From Guadua angustifolia (Eukaryota; Streptophyta; Magnoliopsida; Poales; Poaceae): DNA of 64,000 nt. Location of the stretch: positions 49,406 to 113,405 of the forward strand of contig JAYEVE010000804.1 of the NCBI GenBank assembly GCA_036346375.1, written 5' to 3'. Position numbers and translations under genes: made by a program. The notes beneath the pieces are model-generated. The model worked only from the letters and a program-made list of their open reading frames with translations, was not told the origin of the DNA and did no database searches. Position 1 is the first letter of the stretch; every line of letters starts with the position of its first letter. Below, one piece after another: positions 10,789 to 22,046 of this stretch.

Positions 10789-11532
10789 GCTCTCGGTTTT
10801 TTTTCTGAAAAGTTAGAAACCGACCTAGATAAAGAGATAATGTTGTATCATTCTCAGTAGTAGTGTATGTTTGGATAGAGTTTTTGAAAGGTTATTATGA
10901 TCTTCTTGTCGTACACCTAATAAAGCGTATCATTGCATGACAATAAGAGATTGATCATATCTTGAGGGTAAAGTGTATACCTCTGCAGAGTGTACAACCT
11001 ATTCGAATAGTCGTGTCTCTGGTAATGAACTCAGGAATTTCAATCAAGGGTTAGATTTTATCAAACTAAACTTGGGAAAGGGAGGCTGCATGCCAATGGA
11101 AGTAATGCAATTTGGTAATTTGGTTTAGGTTGTGTGCCAGTTTATCTTGTGAAATATACGAGAAACTTATTATTATTTGTTTTACTATTGCTTTCTTCTA
11201 TTTATTGTATTCAATTGACAATGCTTCTTTATTGCAAAATTGCTATGTCAGCAATTCTTTTGGAATAAGCCCTTGCATGCAGTTATAATAGACTTGCATT
11301 CTATGCACAACTTATTGAGTGTTTTTGTACTCATCCCCTCTTGGCACCTGCACCCATGTGTCATCCTCCTCTAAGCTCTCTCTCTATCACATCCAAGCTA
11401 GTTCAAAGGCATTACTGTTGAGGGTCATCCGGTCACAGTCGTACGCGACTACAAGCACGAGCTCACCAGCATCTATGAGCTCTATCGAGCCACCTTCTAG
11501 TGGTCGTCCTTCGTGACCGCAAGCTCGACCCA
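10789..11532. other. Unassigned intergenic region
   Basis: Mostly AT-rich. A short GC-balanced stretch at about 11405-11515 could encode a peptide containing RDYKHELTSIYELYRATF before a stop, but no family was recognised and no splice structure is evident. Confidence 0.35.
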
Positions 11533-11540
11533 CTTGTGTC

Positions 11541-12498
11541 CAGTGGCGGAGCCAGGATTTATATAAGCCTCAGACCAAAAATAAACTACTATTACTATTG
11601 TTAAAGACTACGAATATTTAGGTATAACAAAAGTACAGCACAAATACACAATTAAAGTGCTACCAAATGCTTCAAATTTGGAAAACTCGAACAGAATATA
11701 GCAAATATAAATAGGAATTTTATTGTCATGTTTCAGGCTTGGAACTTATGGAAAGATGGAAAAGCAAGGGATTTCGTGGACACATTGGCCTTGGAGAGTT
11801 ATTCACCAAGTGAAGTCTTGCAATGCATCCATATTGAACTCTTGTGTGTTCAGGACAGCCTGAATGCAAGGCTATTCATGTCACTAGTGGTGTCCATGCT
11901 GGACAATGAAGCCATGCCGCGCCCAATGCCGAAACAACCTATGTATTTTGCATGGAGGAATTATGAAACCAAAGAAGCAAGAGAAGACTTGGAAAACTCT
12001 GTTAATAACGCGAGTTTGTCTACGCTACATGGCCGCTAAACGTTTAGCGTAAGCTATTATAGTGTACGAAAATTTCAGTAATTGTGTAATTGTATAATTC
12101 ACTAGCAACTGGGATCTATAGATATACGAAAGAATGTGTTCCATAAGCACAAGAAACAGACATCCATGGCATTGACAGGATATATGATGAACAAGTGAAT
12201 CAAGGACCAAAATTCATTCCTTCCTTTAACATCTACCAGCGATTGGAACTAAGATGCTTTATTAGGTTAGGAACACTCACTCGAGTATGGCCCATGACCC
12301 CGCCGAGGATGTGGGTGAGCAGCCCAAGACCAAGTAGTGAGGTGCAGCGCATGGGGGAGGGAGGAGGCGATGCTGGGTGCGCGGCGAGTAGGGCAGTGTA
12401 GGGAGCCGCAAGCTAGGGTTACTTGCACAGTTGCACTTGCTATTTGAGCTGGGCCTCGGGCCCAGGCCCTAGTGGCCCGAGGCCCAGCTCTGCCCCTA
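11541..12498. mobile_element. hAT-type element carrying a host gene fragment
   Basis: Left end CAGTGGCGGAGCCAGG is matched, with several mismatches, by the inverted right end CCCAGCTCTGCCCCTA. Both sides are flanked by identical CTTGTGTC (11533-11540, 12499-12506), an 8-bp hAT-size target duplication. The interior contains the last exon of a receptor kinase, so this is a gene-capturing (Pack-type) hAT. No transposase is present. Confidence 0.75.
11737..12039 (+). pseudogene. Captured terminal exon of a G-type lectin S-receptor-like kinase
   Basis: A pyrimidine-poor acceptor TTTCAG at 11731-11736 precedes an open exon of about 100 codons that ends at the stop 12037-12039. It holds the end of kinase subdomain XI: AWNLWKDGKARDFVD, then LQCIHIELLCVQDS and a C-terminal tail with PKQPMYFA. 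This arrangement is standard for S-domain (SRK/ARK-type) receptor kinases, where ..HIGLLCVQ..P..RP.M..V.ML.. closes the kinase domain. Positions usually reading RP.M here read ARLFM, so even this piece has drifted. Catalytic lobes, transmembrane and lectin domains are absent, so no kinase can be made. Sequence to 12200 looks like the captured 3' UTR. Confidence 0.85.
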
Positions 12499-12506
12499 CT
12501 TGTGTC

Positions 12507-13013
12507 CATTAAATTTTTAAAGATATAATCCATGTGAATCAAGTTGAATTTTATCTGATAAAGTTTGAAATTTTCTATTCCAAAATTTCCCTATTTTCAG
12601 TTTTGACGAATCAAGTTGTAATACATGTGAATAAGGTTAAATTTCATCGAATTCCAGCTTTGAAATTTCCCATTCTAAAATTTCCATTTCAAAATTTTCA
12701 ATTTGAAATTTCTTGAGTTCCCGGATCGAAATTTTCTAAGTTCAAAATTTTATGTGTTAAAATTTTTAATTCAAAAATTTTTTAGTTGAAAATTTCTAGT
12801 TCAAATTTGTACGGCTGAAATTTTTCCTAATTAATATTTTTTCAAGTTAATTTTTTTGAAATCAAAATTTTTTCGATTTGAACTTTTTAAGGTGAAACTT
12901 CATGTTTAAAATTTTCAAAGTTAAAATTTTTGTATTCGAGAGGAAGGAAGGGAGGCGAGGGAAGTGAGTAGAAAATAGGGAAGGGCTATGTATATAAAGT
13001 GCTTGGACTTGAG
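12507..13013. repeat. Low-complexity AAATTT-rich tract
   Basis: Between about 12540 and 12930 the motif AAATTT recurs every 15-25 bases, often as TTCAAAATTTT or TTGAAATTT on both strands. No coding potential; probably decayed satellite-like or MITE sequence. Confidence 0.5.
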
Positions 13014-13021
13014 CTCGGAAC

Positions 13022-13283
13022 TAGACTTGTTCAAATGTCAGGCTGGGCCTAAAAAAGCTCAACCTGGAATGGTCAGGCCTGAGATCGGCCCTACGCAACA
13101 TAGGCAAAGTTTGAATCCCAAAAAGGTTAATTTTCATATTTTCAGAATAAAATTATTTTTTTATTATTTCATTGGCTGCTTTGGGTTTAGAGTTGAGCCT
13201 GCGGGATGAAAATCAAGGCCCAAACCTGGCCTGGCCTAAGCCTAGAAATCAGGCTGGGCCAAGGTTGCCCATGAATAGGTCTA
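13022..13283. mobile_element. Small hAT-type MITE
   Basis: Left end TAGACTTGTTCAAATG and right end CATGAATAGGTCTA are imperfect inverted repeats, followed inward by GGCTGGGCC on the left and its inverse GGCTGGGCC region on the right. Flanks CTCGGAAC (13014-13021) and CTCGGAAT (13284-13291) match in 7 of 8 positions. Total 262 bases. Confidence 0.75.
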
Positions 13284-13291
13284 CTCGGAAT

Positions 13292-13608
13292 TGAGGTGAA
13301 TAGTCTAATAGTACTATATGCATACACGCAGCGCCACGCCACACAAGTGTGTGACACCGTACGAAGGTGATTTTTTAGAACTTGAAGGGTTTTTTTGCAA
13401 AAGGTATGATTCGGATTTGGACACAATTCTCTTAAACCACGATCATGCCATTGTGGATCAAATACGCATATCTATATATCTTTTTAGAACATGCACATGT
13501 AAGAATGCCAAACAATCTAACCGACAAAGTAAAATGAATGTTCTCATGAATGTCTAAAGAAGCATGCTACTTGACAACATTCATCGTTTAAATTTGGTTG
13601 TCGTAACC
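13292..13608. other. Unassigned intergenic region
   Basis: No supported gene or repeat. Several short open frames exist without recognisable content. Confidence 0.4.
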
Positions 13609-13613
13609 GAGAA

Positions 13614-13694
13614 TATTGAGTTGCATGCACCAGCCAGTTCACCCAAAAGTTTAAACTGATGAGGAAAGGTGGACAATTCACTTATACTTCTATA
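13614..13694 (-). repeat. 3' LTR of TRIM
   Basis: 81-bp direct repeat of 21022-21102; on the minus strand it follows a GTGAGGGAGAG purine tract that could serve as the PPT. Confidence 0.78.
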
Positions 13695-13713
13695 CTCTCC
13701 CTCACGTGTAATT

Positions 13714-13954
13714 TGTTGTGAAACGTAGTTAACCCTCGTAATCAATCCCTGAATTCGTAGATGCAATCCAAAGAGCAAGAACGCAAAAGCACACAATACA
13801 GGTGGAAGTATCTCTCTCGCTTTATTGATTCGTATCTTTTACAATGGGGAGCACTCGATATATATAGCAATATGATAGAGCAGTTCGGATTCGACCACAC
13901 CATAAAGAGATAGAGTCCTAAACTGATATGGTTTAGAGTTCTTATCTCATAACA
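13714..13954 (-). repeat. 3' LTR of the Copia element
   Basis: 241 bp, direct repeat of 20643-20883. It contains GATATATATAG near 13857-13867, a TATA-like run. Confidence 0.88.
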
Positions 13955-14261
13955 CTCCCCCTTGGTCGAATACCGTGTAATGCATATGTCTCGTCAAAAA
14001 CTTCACTCAAAAACCCAATAGGAAAAAGGAGATGGAGAAAAGAGAACATCGCACTCGCACTTTATGTTGCACTAGTTGCCTCATTAAAAACCTTCATGTG
14101 AGAAAACTTTAGGAAAACTCACTGAAGGAAAAGAGTACAACTTATAACCTTCAGGATTTTATTAGAATCTTCAGGATCACAATAAGGGTTATGGTTCAAG
14201 GGTTTTCTCCCCCTGAACTCTGCATCTCTCTAAGTCTTCTCATTCCAATGCCTTTAACATA

Positions 14262-17200
14262 TCATTGAAATGTGGATTTAGGCAAGAACTTAGTGAATAA
14301 ATCTGCAAGATTTTCACATGACTTAGTTTGTAAGATTTTTATCTCACCATTCTTCTGGAGTTCGTGAGGATAGATTAACTTAGGAGCAATATGCTTCGTG
14401 ATGTTGCTCTTTACATAACCCAATTGCATTTGTGCAACACAAGCAGAATTATCTTCATAGATAATTGTGGGGGTATCGACGGCGTTAAGGCCACATGACT
14501 TCTGGATATGGTCAATCACACGTCGCAGCCAAACACATTCACGTGAGGCTTCATATAGGGCTATAATCTCTGAGTGATTGGTAGAAGTTGCTACCAGAGT
14601 CTGTTTATAAGACCGCCAGAAAATGGCTATACCACCGTGGAGAAACACAAAACCAGTCTGAGATTTGGCACTGTGGGGATCAGACAGATAGCCAGCATCC
14701 GTATATTCCACCATGGTCAAGTCTTGGTTCTCTTGGAAAAACAATCCAAGATCTTGAGTACCTTGGAGATATCTGAGTACAGTCTTTACACCAGCCCAAT
14801 GCCTTCTGGTTGGAGTTGAACTATGTCTTGCTAGCCAATTTACTGTGAATACAATATCATGCCTTGTGCAGTTTGCAAGGTACATGAGTACTTCAATAGC
14901 ACTTATATATGGGACTTCAGGTCCTAAGACTTCCTCATTTTCTATCCTCGGTCTGAATGGGTCTTTATCCACTTCGAGGGATCTTACGGCCATGGGGGTT
15001 TTCAAGGGATGTGATTTATCCATATTAAACCTCTCCAATACCTTCCGGGTATAGGAAGACTGGTGAATAAGAATTCCTTCTGAGAAATGCTCTAGCTGCG
15101 GCCTAAGCAAAATTTAGTTTTACCCAAATCTTTCATCTCAAACTCCGTCGTGAGGTAAGCACTTGCTTCCTTTATCTCCTATGTGGTTACAATGATATTC
15201 AGATCATCGACATACACTGAGATGATACAGAATCCATTTTGGGATTTCTTTATGAACACATAGGGACAATCATTATTATTGAAGTATCCCTTCTTCAGGA
15301 GGAACTCACTAAGTCGGTTATACCACATTCTTTCCGACTGTTTTAACCCGTATAGCGATCTCTGTAGTTTGACGCTATACAAGTTGCGATTATTACGATC
15401 CGGGACTTTTATTCCTTTAGGGATTTTCATATAAATGTCCGAATCCAGTGACCCATATAAATATGCGGTCACCACATCCATCAACTGCATTTCTAAATTT
15501 AAACCAGCTGCCATTGATATTAAATATCGGAACGTTATTCCACTCAACACAGGAGAATATGTTTCATCATAATCGATGCTAGGTCTTTGTGTGAACCATT
15601 ATGCTACAAGCCTCGCTTTTTATATCTAACCACCTGGGTATTTTCATTTCTCTTCTGGATGAAAATCCCATTTAATCCTGCAGGGAATCACTTTAGGAAA
15701 TATTCAGTCAACAGGACCAGAAACTTTCCTCTTATTAAGCAAGCGCTGCCTCAATTGCTTCTTTGGTTTGACCTTATCTAAGCGCTTCTGGCACTCTGCC
15801 ATGGACTTTGGATCTGGATCCAGTTTTTAGCAATTTTAGAGGCAAATATATGTCGACAATTGTAATCTTTCTTTTATTTATTTCTCTTATATCACTTCGG
15901 GGATATATCTATATTAATTTCTTCCAGCTCCTCGTGATTTCCCACAACGAAAGAATCTGGGTGTTCCGACTTCCCAGCGTGGAATTGTGTGCGCAAATAT
16001 ACGCTGGGGTTATCATCTTCAGGATGAATCACTTCAGGGATGTTACCATCTCCGAGATGGCTCACTTCAGGGATTTTCTCAACATCAGGTTGAGCTTCTT
16101 CTACTGTCACAGGTAGTGTTCTCATTTGTTCGATTCTCTACTTCTGCGGACGTCTCCGCGGAATTGAGTCCCGTGCACCTGGAGGCCTCCCCCTCTTCTT
16201 ATCATGAGGGTTAAGAGTAGGTTTAATATCCTTCTAGGGTATTTTACTCTTTCAGGTGTATATACTGCAGGTATATAAGATCTTTCACTCCCTTATGACC
16301 AGTGAAGGCATTTGGCAGATTATTAGCTTATTTATTCCAGATTCATTATCCTTCGAACTTCATGTTCGATCATTCTAGTGCATGGATCTAAGGACTTGGC
16401 ACTCTCTAATGTGGTACTTATCTCCCCCTAATGCCGAAAAATGTCTTTAGTATGATCAGAAGATCGAGTCAGTGTCTGAGCCTCATCATAGGCTCTAGGT
16501 ATTTTAATACATGACTGAGATTCATAACCTACATAGATCCTCAACTTCTGGTAAGGTCCTATGGTTGTACGCTGTGGTGGAGAGATTGGCATGTATACAA
16601 AGATGTACTAGTTTTTCAGAGATGGAAAATACTTAATTCTTTTCCATGCACTATCTGTAATGGAGAAATTTCGTAATATGCAGTTGGTCTGAGTTGAATT
16701 ATTACCGCAGTATGCAGCACTGCGTGGCCCCAACAACTGGTGGGAAGCCAATTATTCTGCAAGAGTGACCAAGCAATATGATAAGTTTTGTTCTTTTAAT
16801 ATAATGACTCTGCAGGGCCATTTTAAGTGTGGTCATTAGGTATAAGATGCTCTACATTAATTTTCGAAGCCTTATAATAATCATTAAATGCTTTGGGATA
16901 ACTCACCAGCATTATCTATTCAAATAAACTTGATTCTTTCTTCTGGAAGTAGGCTCTTAACTTAATAATTTGGGTAATTAATTTTGGTAGAAGCATGGTT
17001 CCTAGCAGATAAGAGAGCTACATAGGACCATCTAGTAGAAGTATCTATCAGCACCATAAAATATCTGAGGGACCCGACAGGGGTTGAATTGGTCCACAGA
17101 TATCACCTTGAATTCTCTCCAGAAAACTCAGTGATTCTTCCCTAATTTTAAGATGAGGGGCGAATTATCAGCTTTCCTTTAGCATATGCAGGGCACATAA

Positions 17201-17400
17201 AAGCTTCAGATTTAGGAAAGGCTGTAGTTTTTATATTATGGCCAGCAGAATTATTTATTATTCTTCTCATCATATTCAACCCAGGATGACCCAGACGATC
17301 ATGCCAGATCTTAAATATTTCTGGGATTTTAACTATGGTTTTCATCGCAACATAAACTTCTGGTTTTCATCATAAATAATATAAAACAAGCATAGCATGA
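14262..17400 (-). pseudogene. Copia pol remnant: integrase, reverse transcriptase, RNase H
   Basis: From right to left on the minus strand: a GAG-pre-integrase segment with IWHDRLGHPG (about 17148-17345); an integrase core piece with LIDTSTRWSYVALLSARNH (about 16990-17060) and NGPAESL with CWGHAVLHTA (about 16690-16850); reverse transcriptase RVT_2 (15179-15590) with LKQSERMWYNRLSEF and the catalytic YVDDLNI; then RNase H (14262-15110) with YTDAGYLSDPHSAKSQTG, HSEIIALYEA and EDNSACV. A stop follows YVDDLNIIVTT near 15179, and a single-base deletion near 15110 separates RT from RNase H. The region 15590-16690 is too decayed to read through. The polyprotein cannot be made. Confidence 0.85.
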
Positions 17401-17580
17401 TTAAATAAATTTTCTGGGGAAGACACACTTTATTTGACTAATAATCGCTCAACAGGAGCGTAGACCATTGTTAGCGTAGACAATTGTTCATTCAGGAACA
17501 CAAGACTAGGCTGATAAATAAGGCTCTTAAGGAGACTCTAAAGGATAATGCGACATCGACTCTAAAGGAATACTGGGAGA

Positions 17581-18725
17581 CTATTCCATACCTCCATATA
17601 AATCATTTACATTGTCCTCCTGGGACTTGTCTTTATTCTTCTGGAATTCTTTCAGCTCATCCCCAACTAGATCATTCTCCTCCATGGGAGTGTCACCATA
17701 ACCAAGGAGGCCCTTCTTAAATTCTTCTGTGGGGTCGGAGGCTTGATCATCATCTAATTCCATTTTATTGTCAACAACAGGTTGAAAAGTGAAGTGCACC
17801 TTCGCCTTATTCCCTTGATTCTTCTGGAATCTCCCAATGGATTTCATGTACAATTCCACCAAATGCTTTGGCGTGCGACATGTACGAGACCAATGGCCAG
17901 TACATCCACACCTATAGCATGGTTGTTTAGGATCAGCAGCATTATTTGTTGGTCCTTTCTTCTGGAAGCGACCTGATCCATTTTCTTTTGTTTTCCACTG
18001 GGATTTACCTCTTCCTTTATGATTTTTGTCATTCTTCCATTTATCCCCTTTTTGTTTTTGGCCCTTTCTGCGGCCTTAGCTACTGCTAGCCTGCTGAGCG
18101 CTTGCATGTGCTTCAGGCAATGCATGACTCTCTCTAGGTAGGACTTGATGATTCTTCATTAGAAGTTCATCATGCTTTTCTGCTTCTAGCAGAACGCATA
18201 TCATCTCAGAGTACTTCTGGTACTTTGCATGACGGTACTGTTGCTGACGTATCCTCATGTTGGGATGGAATGTGCACAGAGTCTTATCAATGTTTTCAGC
18301 TTCTGTGATCTTCTGGTCACAAAATGCTAGTTTGGCAACAATCTTGTGCATGGCAGAGTTGTATGCTGCCGCTGACTTAAAATCTTGGAAGCATAGGAGG
18401 GTCCATTCACGTTGTGCTTCTAGCAACAGAATGGATCTTTGTTGGTTATATCGTTCCTTCAGGGAATTCCATAGGGCTAGCGGGTCCTCCTCCATCATAT
18501 ATTCGGCCTTCAGGTCCTCATGGAGATGGTGCCTCAGGAAGTGTAAAGTCACAAGACTTAGCGATTTCGGGAGAGCCGGAGCACCTTTAAATTTTAGGTC
18601 AGAAATTGTGGCTCTAAGAGATCAGGCTGTTAAGTTGATCTTGGCATCCATTGCCCAAGTGAGGTAGTTGCTGCCATTCAGGGCGAGCTCAGCAAATTCT
18701 TTCTTTGCGATATCAGATATATCCT
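17581..18725 (-). pseudogene. Copia gag remnant (UBN2/Retrotran_gag domain plus zinc knuckle)
   Basis: The minus strand from about 18725 carries KEFAELALNGSNYLTWAMD, the usual N-terminal region of plant Copia Gag, then a stop, then a long open segment with DPLALWNSLKERYNQQ and IVAKLAFCDQ typical of the gag domain (18076-18552). A CCHC knuckle with CYRCGCTGHWSRTC lies near 17870-17925, in a different frame from the preceding basic linker. The C-terminal acidic tail runs to 17581. At least one stop and two frame changes break the gene. Confidence 0.8.
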
Positions 18726-20642
18726 ATATGCAAACAAAACAGGGATTTTACTTCAGGTAAAATATTATTTTGCATGATTGAATCAGTAAAGTATGGTCTA
18801 TATCTATTCAATAGATAATTATCACAGTTTTTTCAGGGTTTTCCTAGATTTTTTTTCTCTGCTAATTATTAAGCAATTTTCAGAATTACTAATTAACAGA
18901 AGGATAAATTTCAACGTGAAATAAACCTGGCATAATGCTAATTACATTTTATGTAACACTTGTTGGTTGGGTATGAAATCATGTAATGAATACCTCCGTC
19001 AACATGACTCTTAGCCAGGTCAACCCGCCCCGAGGGCTCACATGAGGGAGGGAGCACTTCCCGATTTCGGGTGCCAATTAAGAAACCTAACCTCACGTGT
19101 GTTTTTCTTATACACCAATTGTCATGTATCCGTTCCTTCAAGACTGAAATCAAAAACCCAACCATTTATGCCCTCAAGCCCAAAACCTGTTTTGGTAGCT
19201 CGATTATTTCCATAATTTTCTAGCATTTCTGTTAATTACTAAGCAATTTTTCAGAATTACTTAATAATAGAAAATAAATATTCTCGCACATATTAAATCA
19301 TGGCATAAGCTAGAAAATAGACTTAGAGCATGGAAACTTCCGATGATGTGCTAAAGTTAATTTATCAATATTTTACTAAAACCATATATCTAATTTCTAG
19401 ATTTTATCATCAATTTTATAAATCAATTTTTATTAAACGGCAATGTAAGGATACATAGACCCACACGCCTAACTAGCCCACTCCAAGCGGCAGCCCATAG
19501 ACTCACTCGGCTAACAGGCCCACTTAGGAGTTCCCCGGGGGGGCGGGGGCAGCCGAAATGCCAAAAGGAGCCCATCACAGCCCAAATGAATGGGCGGCTA
19601 GGGTTTCCTCCCCTAGCCGCCACCACCTATCCCAAAATTTTCTCAGTGAAAAATTCTCCAGAGGGAGGGAACAACGCCTGGTTGCGCAACATAACTCCGA
19701 CCTTGGGCTCGGGTGTGGAGTCCCGACTAACGAGGCAGCCACGATCGCGAGCACAAGGTGTGGGCACATCGACCAACGAGGCGCGACGCAGATGCAGCCA
19801 TTACAAAGTGCGGCGACACAAAGTGGCGGCGACATTTGTCATCATGGCATAAAGACCGAGAGTCGAGTAGTGCGGCGTACACACCATCTCTACGGCGGCG
19901 GTATCACGGCGTATGGAGAAGCCAAGGCGTTGGGCATGCTGCGGGAATCCAAGGCGATAGTGCTCGGTGCGGCTACGGGCGCGGAGGCCGATGCGGCGAG
20001 CGACTCGTGTGGCTTCGGGCCGAATGCGGAGGTCGGCGGTGGGAGCAAAAGCCGGAGATGGGATCGATGCACACATCGACGGGACGCGTGGCGGTCGGCT
20101 GTTGGGGAGGAGCACACGACTGCAGGTTGTGCGTCGCGTCGAGAAACACGATGGCTGGGCCGAAACATGAGGCGACACCGGGAAAATCGGCTGGCGAATA
20201 GGAGCCGGGCGTCACCGGGACCGCAAAGGCGATCGGGAGCCGCAGACTCGGGCGTGCTGGTGGTGCCGCACTGAGCACAACCTACACTGCCGCCTGCTAG
20301 ATGCGCGGTTCAGTCGGTGCCATGTTTTTTTAATGGTGAATAGTAACTCAATGATTGCTATGTTAGATTAGACTAACAGTAGACTCTAATCAACAGAAAT
20401 AATCTGTAAGATGATTTTACTGTTCGGATGCGATCAATCGTCGTAGATTGAACTTACGTAGAGCAAATTTTGTAGATTATTGCGTAGGATAGAGTCACGT
20501 AGGACTTTTTCGGCAATCCGAGTAGGTGCCGACGTGATGACGAGTTGATTGCAGATTGAATCGGACGATCAATCGCCGGTAGTCGATCGTTCGTTGTTGT
20601 CGACGATCCTCCTTCTCGTGGTAGAGACTCATGCTGATAACG
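18726..20642 (-). other. Long 5' leader of the Copia element with a GC-rich insert-like block
   Basis: About 1.9 kb separate the 5' LTR from gag. The part 18726-19430 is AT-rich. 19440-20290 is GC-rich and full of CpG, with open frames on all strands that are typical of GC-rich sequence rather than of a conserved protein; it includes GGCTAGGGTTTCCTCCCCTAG, a pattern of plant 5' UTRs, on the plus strand. No family was recognised. The leader ends at a GTTATCAGCA motif beside the LTR, a weak primer-site match. Confidence 0.45.
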
Positions 20643-20883
20643 TGTTGTGAAACGTAGTCGACCCTCGTAATCAATCCCCAAATTCGTAGATGCAATCCAA
20701 AGAGAAAGAACGCAAAGGCACACAATATAGGTGGAAGTATCTCTCTCGTTTTATTGATTCGTATCTTTTGCACTGGGGAGCACCCGATATATATAGTAGT
20801 ATGAGAGAGCAGTTCAGATTCAACCACGCCATAAAGAGATAGAGTCCTAAACTGATATGGTTTAGAGTTCTTATCTCATAACA
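20643..20883 (-). repeat. 5' LTR of the Copia element
   Basis: 241 bp, same length as the left copy and about 93% identical by hand count. The outer flank TAATT matches the left flank. Confidence 0.88.
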
Positions 20884-21021
20884 TAATTCACTTATACTTC
20901 AATACTCTCTCTCACGTGTAGACTCCCTCAGACCTAGGACGTGGAATAGAAGTAGACTGCAATTATTTTTTTAATTGTGCCAACCGGGTCTTGAACTCAA
21001 GAATTCTTGGCTCTGATACTA

Positions 21022-21102
21022 TATTGAATTGCATGCACCAGCCAGTTCACCCAAAAACTTAAGCTAATGAGAAAAGATGGGTAATTCACTTATACTTCAA
21101 TA
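21022..21102 (-). repeat. 5' LTR of TRIM with adjacent primer site
   Basis: 81-bp repeat. The plus strand just left of it reads TGGCTCTGATACTA (21009-21022), the complement of a TRIM/Copia initiator-tRNA primer site. Confidence 0.78.
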
Positions 21103-21107
21103 GAGAA

Positions 21108-21524
21108 ACTAACCTAGCCAAATCATCCAGCATATGCCTACCAACATAGCGGCAGCGAACTGCAGCCTAAAACTAACACAAAAACAATGAGCAAGACAAT
21201 GAATCTTTTTCTCCTCTAGAACAAACACGTAATCGAAAGGAAGAAACATGAAATGGCATAACGAAGGCAATTATCGCAATGGCTACATCAAGTTTCCTTT
21301 TAAATAATCAAAGCTGGCAAACCTGTTATTTTATGGATGTCTGATCCCATGCAAGGTATGACGGTCCTTTTGGATAAGCAGACCCACAATGCTTATGTTT
21401 TTATGCTGAGCCACTTATCAGCCGTAGTCGTTTGTGGAGTATAGCCACTTGTGGAAAACTGTCAAAGACACCACCATATTGAAACTGGAGTGACTGTACT
21501 CTGACAATTGCAATTGGTTTGGAT
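21108..21524. other. Unassigned intergenic region
   Basis: No gene or repeat could be supported on either strand. Confidence 0.4.
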
Positions 21525-22046
21525 ACCTTCCTATAATTTAAGATCAAAAGGTTTCCTCTGTTTTATTCAAGGAATAAAACGAGTTCACAAAGACCTTGCG
21601 TATTCATAGCGCGCCCGCCACACAAGAAAAACGATACTGCCCCTCAGTCACCAGCTAACACACACACAAAACATTTTTGACTACCAGCAAAACTGACTAG
21701 AAACACAGACATAACATTCCTCCAGGTATCTACTCATCTACTATAAGCTCCTTCCAGATTTTTGCAATCTTAACTGCTTCTGAACTTTCCAAGGCAGCCT
21801 CAGGTACCAAAACTCACACGCAATCAATCCGCCTCCACCTCCAGATTTTCATTCCACACAAACATCAAAGATTACTACTATCACATGCAAACAAAGTGCC
21901 ACCAGACGTCGCTAAACCCGCTGATATGAGCTTCTTGCAATAGTTCCTTGATTCCATACAAGCAATATTACCCCGCCTGCTTTTTCTTCCAGGTTTTTTG
22001 CCAAGCCTTCTACCTGCACTTTCTGCTCCTCCTTCAGCAAACATGT

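Larger units (their letters stand above)
13714..20883 (-). mobile_element. Full-length Ty1/copia retrotransposon inserted in the TRIM
   Basis: Two 241-bp LTRs (13714-13954 and 20643-20883) start TGTTGTGAAACG and end CTCATAACA. They are flanked by TAATT on the outside of each (13709-13713 and 20884-20888), a 5-bp TSD. A purine tract ACCAAGGGGGAG on the minus strand directly abuts the left LTR, making it the 3' LTR. Domain order on the minus strand is gag, integrase, reverse transcriptase, RNase H, which defines Ty1/copia. I count 17 differences between the LTRs (about 7%). All ORFs are broken, so it is not autonomous. Confidence 0.92.
13614..21102 (-). mobile_element. TRIM-type miniature LTR retrotransposon, split by a Copia insertion
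   Basis: Two 81-bp direct repeats, 13614-13694 and 21022-21102, both begin TATTGA and end in ATA (TCAATA on the right). They are flanked by identical GAGAA (13609-13613 and 21103-21107). On the minus strand the inner edge of the right copy is followed by TAGTATCAGAGCCA, close to the initiator-methionine tRNA primer site used by Copia and TRIM elements. Subtracting the Copia insertion leaves about 314 bp with no coding capacity. The two LTRs differ at about 10 of 81 positions by hand count. Confidence 0.82.

Noticed and set aside
10340..10860. Several overlapping 90-220-codon frames in the GC-rich LTR half
   Set aside because: They arise from tandem GC-rich repeats on both strands; no conserved protein pattern.
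19558..20278. Long frames on all strands in the GC-rich leader
   Set aside because: No domain, no splice context and equal openness in several frames; treated as composition effect.
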